From an uncultured Flavihumibacter sp. (GTDB lineage: Bacteria > Bacteroidota > Bacteroidia > Chitinophagales > Chitinophagaceae), in contig CAMLPA010000157.1 in the NCBI GenBank assembly GCA_946481605.1, forward strand, positions 1 through 7,437: 7,437 nt of DNA, written 5' to 3'. Shown piece by piece: positions 1 to 5,328 of the stretch. Position numbers and translations under genes: made by a program. Numbering within the stretch: position 1 is the first letter of the stretch; each line of letters opens with the position of its first letter. The notes beneath the pieces are model-generated. The model saw nothing but the letters and a program-made list of their open reading frames with translations. It did no database searches and was not told the DNA's origin.

Positions 1-16
1 ATATCTTTAAGTTAAT

Positions 17-628
17 ATGCAAGTACCGTATTATATTGATCTGCTTGGAACATTTGTGTTTGCGCTTTCGGGTGCGTTGGCGGCGTATGGCAAACTACTG
101 TACCGGGATCTTTTTGGGATATCCTTTACCGCTTTCATTACAGCTATCGGTGGGGGTACATTAAGAGACATCACGCTGGGGGTGCATCCGCTTGCCTGGG
201 TGGCCGATGGTAATTACCTGATCGTGATATTCCTGGGTGTACTCACCGCGGTCTCCTTCCGGAAAACACTGTTACGGCTCCGTAAAACCTTGTTCCTGTT
301 CGATTCTATCGGTATCGGACTGTACACCATCCTCGGCGTTCAGAAATCACTCAGCTTCGGCGTACATCCTTTGGCGGCAATCATATTGGGCATGTTCTCC
401 GCTGTATTCGGCGGGGTAATCCGGGATACCCTCGTGAACGAAATCCCCCTCATCTTCCGGAAAGAAATTTACGCCACAGCATGCCTTGCGGGCGCTATTG
501 TATTCGTGGTCATGAACCGGTTCGGCATCAGCGCCAACATCAGTTCCATCACAGGTATCCTGGTGATTATCGCCATCCGCATCGTTTCCGTTCAATACCG
601 CATCTCTCTCCCGAGAATTGAAGATTAG
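17..628 (+). CDS. TRIC-type trimeric cation channel (UPF0126/YicG-like membrane protein)
   Basis: This is a 203-residue, very hydrophobic inner-membrane protein of the bacterial TRIC family (formerly UPF0126). Family members form homotrimeric channels for monovalent cations, mainly K+. About seven membrane segments are visible, near residues 5-25, 32-55, 67-82, 92-112, 118-139, 151-170 and 175-194. They form two homologous three-helix repeats plus a last helix. Each repeat carries the family's glycine-rich kink followed by Arg-Asp: GGGTLRD at 45-51 and GGVIRD at 132-137. The sequence P-L-I-F-R-K-E-I-Y-A after the second repeat is also typical. Length is normal for the family (about 200 residues). 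The ATG at 17 is the only reasonable start, because an in-frame TAA lies at 8-10. The promoter is outside the window. The next gene follows after 80 bp with no terminator between, so co-transcription is possible. The family call is secure; ion selectivity is inferred from relatives only. Confidence 0.94.
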   Translation: MQVPYYIDLLGTFVFALSGALAAYGKLLYRDLFGISFTAFITAIGGGTLRDITLGVHPLAWVADGNYLIVIFLGVLTAVSFRKTLLRLRKTLFLFDSIGIGLYTILGVQKSLSFGVHPLAAIILGMFSAVFGGVIRDTLVNEIPLIFRKEIYATACLAGAIVFVVMNRFGISANISSITGILVIIAIRIVSVQYRISLPRIED

Positions 629-708
629 ATTTTGATTACCGTTAACAACAAAAATTTGCATCATCCATTCCTTCCAATGTACCTTTACCGTCAAATCAGT
701 ATTGGTAT

Positions 709-1563
709 ATGGACCACCCCGATGAAGGGCTGAAACGCAGTCGCTTCCCCTATCTTATCCTCCTGCTCCTCGTGTATGGGGCAGTTTCCTGTAAACAACC
801 GCTCCGCAAAATGGCCGGGTTCTCCGAACAGGCAGTAGATTCCCTCCAGGCAGCCGTTCCCGATGGCACTTTGTTGCCAACGGATTCCCCCGACCACCGG
901 AAAGTGATTTACCTGAGTTTTGATGATGGTCCAAACAACGGCACACGCGTAGTCCACAACATCCTTCGGCAAGAGCAGGTTCCTGCTACTTTCTTCCTGA
1001 TCGGCATACATGCTTATGGAAGTCCTGTTCAGCATAAGATGCTGGAGGAGTTGAAACAAGACCCATCTTTACTACTTTGTAACCACAGCTTTACCCATGG
1101 CTTCAGGAACAAATATGAATTGTACTACAATCATCCGGATTCCGTAGTGAAAGACTTCAGGCGGAATGCGGACAGTCTTCATTTTTCCAACAACATCGCG
1201 CGGACCCCGAGCAGCAATATCTGGCGGCTCCCGAAAGTTTACGGCGACTATTACAAAAGAAGAAAACCAGCCGCCGATTCCCTCTCCAATGCAGGCTTCC
1301 AACTCGTGGGCTGGGACTGGGAATGGAGCTACAACAGCAAATTCGAGTTGAAACAAACCGCAGATGAACTTTTTAATGAGATCAACGGTCTCTTTAAACA
1401 GAATGGCACGAAAATAAAGGACCATCTTGTGCTGCTCGCGCACGACCATACTTTTACGGATGCCGCAGATTCCACCCGCCTGATCAACTTTATTCAGAAA
1501 GTGAAGGCCTCGGGGGAATACCGGATCGCGTTGCTGAACCACTACCCTGGTTTGGAAAACTAG
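709..1563 (+). CDS. Polysaccharide deacetylase (NodB domain) lipoprotein
   Basis: This is a 284-residue putative carbohydrate esterase 4 (NodB-fold) enzyme that would remove N- or O-acetyl groups from a polysaccharide or from peptidoglycan. The NodB motifs can be read in order. Motif 1 is SFDDGP at 70-75, with D72 as likely base and D73 as metal ligand. Motif 2 is NHSFTH at 125-130, with H126 and H130 as metal ligands. Motif 3 is R165-T-P with W172-R-L-P following. A tryptophan-rich motif 4 is at 201-206 (GWDWEW), and motif 5 is LLAHDH at 242-247. The N-terminus has R10/R12, a hydrophobic stretch at 13-26 and a lipobox-like A-V-S-C28, so it is probably a lipoprotein. The residues after C28 are basic and do not resemble an acidic surface-export signal, which suggests a periplasm-facing position. 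The start is the only in-frame ATG after a TAA at 643-645. A weak -7-like TACCTTTA lies at 680-687. The substrate cannot be told from sequence. Confidence 0.93.
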   Translation: MDHPDEGLKRSRFPYLILLLLVYGAVSCKQPLRKMAGFSEQAVDSLQAAVPDGTLLPTDSPDHRKVIYLSFDDGPNNGTRVVHNILRQEQVPATFFLIGIHAYGSPVQHKMLEELKQDPSLLLCNHSFTHGFRNKYELYYNHPDSVVKDFRRNADSLHFSNNIARTPSSNIWRLPKVYGDYYKRRKPAADSLSNAGFQLVGWDWEWSYNSKFELKQTADELFNEINGLFKQNGTKIKDHLVLLAHDHTFTDAADSTRLINFIQKVKASGEYRIALLNHYPGLEN

Positions 1564-1605
1564 TTCCCTCATTTCTCTATTGCAAAGTTCCCTACAGTAA
1601 AATCA

Positions 1606-1618
1606 CCGGGTTTCCCGG
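1606..1618. repeat. Small GC-rich inverted repeat upstream of the terminator
   Basis: CCGGG (1606-1610), a TTT loop and CCCGG (1614-1618) form a short perfect inverted repeat, 13 bp before the big terminator stem. The heptamer CACCGGG at 1604-1610 recurs at 1659-1665 inside the terminator's right arm, so it could also pair with the terminator's left arm (1634-1640). No T-run follows it. Whether it has a role, for example 3' end protection or competition with the terminator, is unknown. Confidence 0.4.
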
Positions 1619-1630
1619 CGTGAATACACC

Positions 1631-1678
1631 GTCCCCGGTGGCGCCGCTATAGCGGTGCCACCGGGGACCCGTTTTTTT
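1631..1678 (+). terminator. Rho-independent terminator after the deacetylase gene
   Basis: A 17-nt left arm (1631-1647) and a 17-nt right arm (1652-1668) pair throughout, with one G-U wobble (1643/1656) and a TATA loop (1648-1651). A run of seven T follows at 1672-1678, three bases beyond the stem. It is placed 67 bp after the deacetylase stop and reads as a terminator for that rightward unit. No T-run is seen on the other strand. The stem is long and GC-rich compared with the other terminators here. Confidence 0.88.
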
Positions 1679-1681
1679 CCG

Positions 1682-1689
1682 TACATTCG
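1682..1689 (+). promoter_or_regulatory. Possible -7 promoter element of the TlpA-like gene
   Basis: TACATTCG matches the Bacteroidota -7 consensus TAnnTTTG at all but one fixed base and lies 26 bp before the ATG at 1716. No TTG is present at the expected -33 distance, which falls inside the preceding terminator stem. The gene must be expressed separately if that terminator is efficient, so a promoter is expected here. This exact site is only a weak candidate. Confidence 0.3.
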
Positions 1690-1715
1690 GGGATACCATT
1701 AACTTATTTAGCACC

Positions 1716-3599
1716 ATGAAAAAACTCCTTGCGGCAGCGTTGCTCGTATTTCCGGGCACCTCCCTTCTTGCACAACAACCCACGTATTCAGCGCTAACCA
1801 TTCTTCCAGAAGAACCTACACCCGGCAGTACCATCACCATCAATTACAACCCGAAAGGAACCCCGTTGGAAAAATCGAAACAGGTTTCGTTATCGTATTA
1901 CACTTTCGGGAAGAAATCGGTAGCCGATGATATCGTGCTGAAAAAAACTGGTTCCTCCTGGACCGGAACTTTTGTATTGCCCGATTCCGGCGATGTATTT
2001 GTTCTGAAACCTTTCAGCGGAAAGGATGCGGATGGCAACGATAAAAAAGGGTATACTTTTTTTGTATTCGAAAAGCCCGGAACACCATTCAAAGATGGCT
2101 ACAATACCATGAGCAATATTTACAGCGGGATGGCCTGGCAAACAGGGATTGAACCGGACAGTAAAAAGTCAGCGCATTATAAGGACAAATTCTATGAAGG
2201 AACCGAGTTAAAAAACCTGAAGAAATTCAGTGAAAAACTCGACTACCTTACGTATAAAAAAGATACCGCAGGTGTATTCAACCTGTTCAGCACTATGCCC
2301 GCAGATACGTCCGCGAAAGAACAGGACTACAGCCAGGCAGCCTACACCGCCGGAAGGATGAAAAACAAGCCTGTTTCTGCATTGCTGGCCGAAGTGCAGA
2401 AACTGAAGTACCCCGATGGCATGATGGCCAAACAGGAAGTTTATAAAGAATACAATGCCGCCAAAACGGTAAAGGATAAGCTGGCTGTGATAGAAGCCTT
2501 CAAAAAGAAATATCCTGGAGACGCCACCGCGGAAATGATGGCTTCCAACATGCAGTCCAATCTTACCATGATGATCGCGAAAGAAAATGGTATAGATGCG
2601 GCAATAGCGAATGTTCCCGCTTCCTCTAAAGGCGCCGCACTGGCCAATACGTACAACAGCATCGCGTGGCAGAATTGTCTCGCAGACAAGGATATTGATA
2701 AATCCGCTGAACTCTCTGCAAAATCACTTCAGATTTTACAGGATGAAATGCGTACCATGGCCGCCAAGCCGGTGAATATGCCGCCTTCTCAATACAAACA
2801 AAACCTGGAGCAGAGCTATGGCATGTTTTCAGATACTTACGCGTTTCTCCTGCACAAACAGGGTAAACACAAAGAAGCCCTTAAATACCAGGAAATAGCC
2901 ATTCAAACCAATAAAGACCCCGAAATGCTGGAGCGCTACGCTTTGTTCCTTGAAAAAGCAGGCAATCCCGCGAAGGCATTAAAAGAACTGGAAGCCAATG
3001 TAAAAGCAGGCAACCAGACAGCGGCCATGAAGGAGCAACTGAAACGCCTGTACGAAGCAAAAGGCAAGAACGATTTCGACACTTATTTCACCGCACTCGC
3101 AGCAGAAGCCAGGGAGAAAAAAATGGAGGAAATCCGCAAAAGCATGATCGATGAAGCGGCACCCACCTTCGCACTCAATGATGTAACCGGCAAAAAAGTA
3201 AGCCTCAGCGAACTGAAGGGGAAAGTAGTAGTGGTCGATTTCTGGGCCACCTGGTGTGGGCCATGTATCGCTTCCTTCCCCGCCATGAACAAAGCGCAAA
3301 ACAAATACAAGAGCGACCCCAACGTTGTTTTTCTTTTCGTAAATACCTGGGAAAATAATGTAGAAGATAAAAAGAAGAACGTGGAAGACTTTATGAAAGG
3401 AAAGCCCTACGCTTTCAATACCATTCTCATGGACAATGAAAGTACAATGGTATCCGATTTTAAAGTAAGCGGCATTCCTACAAAATTCGTACTGGACAAA
3501 AACGGCAGAATCCGTTTCAAAGCGGTTGGCTTCAATGGAAAGGAAGAAGAAACGGTTGAGGAACTTTCGACCATGATAGAACTCGCTTCAAAATCATAA
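1716..3599 (+). CDS. Exported TPR/TlpA-like thiol-disulfide protein
   Basis: This 627-residue protein is predicted to act in the periplasm. A Sec signal peptide is clear: K2-K3, a hydrophobic core at 4-18 and probable cleavage after L-L-A19. Residues 20-120 look beta-rich and Ig-like. Residues 120-470 are mostly helical, with TPR-like repeats near 367-399 and 400-433 (for example Q-G-K-H-K-E-A-L-K-Y, then A-G-N-P-A-K-A-L-K-E). A TlpA/AhpC-type thioredoxin domain fills 479-627. It has the redox motif W513-C-G-P-C517, the usual preceding V-D-F-W-A-T and the cis-proline loop G-I-P588-T. These fit a thiol-disulfide reductase or isomerase acting on exported or cytochrome-type proteins, but the substrate is unknown. 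The common DUF4369 N-terminal domain of Bacteroidota TlpA proteins is not evident. The gene stands alone between two terminators. The start is supported by the signal peptide directly after it. Confidence 0.93.
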   Translation: MKKLLAAALLVFPGTSLLAQQPTYSALTILPEEPTPGSTITINYNPKGTPLEKSKQVSLSYYTFGKKSVADDIVLKKTGSSWTGTFVLPDSGDVFVLKPFSGKDADGNDKKGYTFFVFEKPGTPFKDGYNTMSNIYSGMAWQTGIEPDSKKSAHYKDKFYEGTELKNLKKFSEKLDYLTYKKDTAGVFNLFSTMPADTSAKEQDYSQAAYTAGRMKNKPVSALLAEVQKLKYPDGMMAKQEVYKEYNAAKTVKDKLAVIEAFKKKYPGDATAEMMASNMQSNLTMMIAKENGIDAAIANVPASSKGAALANTYNSIAWQNCLADKDIDKSAELSAKSLQILQDEMRTMAAKPVNMPPSQYKQNLEQSYGMFSDTYAFLLHKQGKHKEALKYQEIAIQTNKDPEMLERYALFLEKAGNPAKALKELEANVKAGNQTAAMKEQLKRLYEAKGKNDFDTYFTALAAEAREKKMEEIRKSMIDEAAPTFALNDVTGKKVSLSELKGKVVVVDFWATWCGPCIASFPAMNKAQNKYKSDPNVVFLFVNTWENNVEDKKKNVEDFMKGKPYAFNTILMDNESTMVSDFKVSGIPTKFVLDKNGRIRFKAVGFNGKEEETVEELSTMIELASKS

Positions 3600-3621
3600 G
3601 CGTTTAAGATTATAATTGGAG

Positions 3622-3650
3622 AAGGATCACAGCAATGTGGTCCTTTTTTA
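3622..3650 (+). terminator. Rho-independent terminator after the TlpA-like gene
   Basis: A 10-bp stem pairs 3622-3631 with 3636-3645 and contains one T-G wobble. The loop is GCAA, a stable GNRA tetraloop. The T-run begins at the base of the stem (3644-3649) and continues as an A/T-rich tract. It starts 22 bp after the stop codon at 3597-3599 and separates this gene from the Uma2 gene. Confidence 0.87.
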
Positions 3651-3665
3651 TTTTAAGAAAAATTG

Positions 3666-3673
3666 TACATTTG
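3666..3673 (+). promoter_or_regulatory. -7 promoter element of the Uma2 gene
   Basis: TACATTTG is an exact match to the Bacteroidota -7 consensus TAnnTTTG. It lies 55 bp before the ATG at 3729 and just after the terminator of the previous gene, where a new promoter is needed. No TTG is found at the usual -33 spacing; that position is the T-rich tail of the terminator. Short matches of this type occur by chance, so the call rests on position as much as on sequence. Confidence 0.5.
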
Positions 3674-3728
3674 ATTTCCCACCACCACAAACGCCACCAC
3701 TTATTTATTCATTAAAATCAATTGTTCC

Positions 3729-4394
3729 ATGAACGAGTTTTTTGAACCCGTGCTGGCGCTGAAGGATGGCGTTGCCTTGCACGAAGAGGATGGTATCGTA
3801 CATAAATCGGTAACGTACTGCACTGAAGAAGAGTACCTTTATTTCGACCAATCCTGTGTACACAAACATGAGTATTTTAACGGATGCCTGGTGCAGATGC
3901 CCGGCGCTTCTTACGAGCACAATTCCGTAGTCGTAAACCTCATCTGGTACCTGCAAAGCCTTTTAAGAGAAACCAATTTCATCACGATGCCTTCCGACAT
4001 TAAAGTAGCGGCGCCGGATGTGCGCACTTTCTTTTACCCGGACGTAAGCATTATCAAAGATGCGCCCGTTTTCAGAAAGGGGGATTTCGATGTGGTACTG
4101 AACCCGGTGGTTGTAATTGAAGTATTGTCTAAAGGCAGTAAGGAACGCGATTTCGTTCTGAAGTTTGAGAAATACAGCCAGATTCCGTCGCTGAACGAAT
4201 ACATCGTGGTGGATTCGAATTCCTGTTATGTACGGGTGGCCAAACGGCCGGAAAAGGGAGAATGGCGCTTCGGAGATGCCATTACTGATATCAATGGTTC
4301 TTTCCATATCGCCGCCATCGACAAAGCTATTCCGCTGCATGAAGTGTACCGTAGAGTGGTGTTTAAGAAAAGAAGAAAAAGACCTGGCCTCTGA
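3729..4394 (+). CDS. Uma2-family putative endonuclease (DUF820, PD-(D/E)XK fold)
   Basis: This is a 221-residue cytoplasmic protein of the Uma2/DUF820 family, which has a restriction-endonuclease-like fold. Biological roles in the family are largely unknown. Family hallmarks are present in order: T-E-E-E-Y-L near residues 32-37, then H-E-Y-F-N-G-C-L-V-Q-M-P-G-A-S with E-H-N-S following, then Y-P-D105-V-S-I-I, then V-V-V-I-E131-V-L-S, then K145-F-E-K-Y with L-N-E-Y-I-V-V-D162 after it. D105, E131 and K145 are the probable metal and catalytic residues, so the nuclease site looks intact. About 30 residues precede the usual family start, and the C-terminus is a short basic tail (K-K-R-R-K-R). No antitoxin, methyltransferase or other partner gene is adjacent. 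The gene has its own promoter-like site and is bracketed by terminators, so it is probably transcribed alone. Family membership is firm; the DNA target and function are not. Confidence 0.92.
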   Translation: MNEFFEPVLALKDGVALHEEDGIVHKSVTYCTEEEYLYFDQSCVHKHEYFNGCLVQMPGASYEHNSVVVNLIWYLQSLLRETNFITMPSDIKVAAPDVRTFFYPDVSIIKDAPVFRKGDFDVVLNPVVVIEVLSKGSKERDFVLKFEKYSQIPSLNEYIVVDSNSCYVRVAKRPEKGEWRFGDAITDINGSFHIAAIDKAIPLHEVYRRVVFKKRRKRPGL

Positions 4395-4434
4395 GCTGAT
4401 TGCAGGAATCAGATATTGAAATGTACTATTGTAG

Positions 4435-4497
4435 AAAATAAAAAAGCCATAGGTGATACTTCGTTGTATCACCTATGGCCCTGATTTCTTTTTTACT
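4435..4497. terminator. Bidirectional terminator between convergent genes
   Basis: A perfect 14-bp inverted repeat (4446-4459 with 4466-4479) encloses a six-base loop (TTCGTT). On the left is an A-rich run at 4435-4445, which becomes a U-tract for leftward transcripts from the AIM24 gene. On the right a T-rich run at 4485-4495 serves rightward transcripts from the Uma2 gene, though it begins a few bases beyond the stem and may be the weaker direction. The position between two convergent stop codons (4394 and 4506) fits a shared terminator. Confidence 0.9.
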
Positions 4498-4505
4498 ATG
4501 CAGTC

Positions 4506-5300
4506 CTACCAGCCATCTCCATCCAGCATGTTCCCCATTCTGCCGAGGATACTGCCTTCTTCCTTCCTGTTCACCGTTCCGTAAGAGATAATTCTACTTG
4601 CCAAACGACTGATCGGCAATGTTTGTATCCACACCTTTCCTGGTCCACGCAATGTCGCAAAGAACAAGCCCTCTCCTCCAAAAATAGAATTGCGGATGCC
4701 GCCTACAAACTGGATATCATAGTCGATGGTTTGCGTGTAGGCCACAAGACAACCCGTATCTATTTTCAGCATTTCGCCAGGCTGGAGTTCTCTTACTAAA
4801 ACGTGTCCCCCCGCATGCACGAACGACATGCCATCGCCTTCCAGTTTCTGCATAATGAATCCTTCGCCACCAAAAATACCGGTTCCCAGTTTACGCTGGA
4901 ATTCAATACCCACGCTAACACCTTTCGCGGCGCAAAGGAAAGCATCTTTCTGGCAGATCACTTTTCCACCTAATTCAGAGAGGTCGAGTGGAATGATCTT
5001 CCCGGGATAAGGGGAAGCGAAGCTTACTTTCTTTTTCCCGTAACCGGTATTTGTGAAAGCGGTCATGAACAAACTTTCGCCCGTGAGCAGTCTTTTTCCG
5101 GCGGACATCAGCTTCCCGAGAATACCACTTCCCTGCTGCTGGGAACCATCGCCAAAGATGGTCTGCATCTGGATGCCATCATCCATCATCATAAAGCTGC
5201 CGGATTCCGCCACGGCTGTTTCCTGGGGATCAAGTTCCACCTCCACATATTGCATTTCTTCCCCGTAAATCCTATAGTCTATTTCGTGATTCGTGCGCAT
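4506..5300 (-). CDS. AIM24 family protein (TIGR00266/DUF124)
   Basis: This is a 264-residue protein of the AIM24/TIGR00266 family, named after a yeast mitochondrial protein needed for normal inner-membrane organisation. The bacterial role is not established. Features seen are an N-terminal I-D-Y-R-I-Y-G followed by Y-V-E-V-E-L-D-P and E-S-G-S-F-M-M-M. Two internal copies of I-F-G-G-E-G follow, the first with [10 protein letters not shown], the second with [10 protein letters not shown]. The end, P-I-S-R-L-A-S-R-I, is also typical of the family. The protein is rich in predicted short beta strands and glycines, has no signal peptide or membrane helix, and is the normal family length. The start ATG at 5300 is preceded by a nine-A run rather than a Shine-Dalgarno. 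It lies 28 bp after the stop of the upstream DUF3857 gene on the same strand, so co-transcription is likely. The only terminator seen is the bidirectional one downstream. Confidence 0.94.
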   Translation of the reverse strand: MRTNHEIDYRIYGEEMQYVEVELDPQETAVAESGSFMMMDDGIQMQTIFGDGSQQQGSGILGKLMSAGKRLLTGESLFMTAFTNTGYGKKKVSFASPYPGKIIPLDLSELGGKVICQKDAFLCAAKGVSVGIEFQRKLGTGIFGGEGFIMQKLEGDGMSFVHAGGHVLVRELQPGEMLKIDTGCLVAYTQTIDYDIQFVGGIRNSIFGGEGLFFATLRGPGKVWIQTLPISRLASRIISYGTVNRKEEGSILGRMGNMLDGDGW

Positions 5301-5311
5301 GATTTTTTTTT
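5301..5311 (-). promoter_or_regulatory. A-rich translation leader of the AIM24 gene
   Basis: On the coding strand nine consecutive A bases, then T and C, directly precede the AIM24 ATG, and no GGAGG-like sequence is present. A-rich leaders without Shine-Dalgarno pairing are known for Bacteroidota. The start choice is supported by this leader and by conserved family sequence beginning soon after. Confidence 0.4.
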
Positions 5312-5328
5312 GCTAAAGTACCTAATTC

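Noticed and set aside
629..708. Terminator or regulatory RNA between the channel and deacetylase genes
   Set aside because: No stable hairpin with a T-run is visible. Only weak promoter-like matches (AAAATTTG at 651-658, TACCTTTA at 680-687) were seen, too weak to list separately.
1072..1572. 166-codon minus-strand open frame opposite the deacetylase gene
   Set aside because: It is the complement of conserved NodB coding sequence and has no motif of its own.
3963..4472. 169-codon minus-strand open frame opposite the Uma2 gene
   Set aside because: It is antisense to a gene with clear family motifs and runs through the bidirectional terminator stem. Its protein resembles no family.
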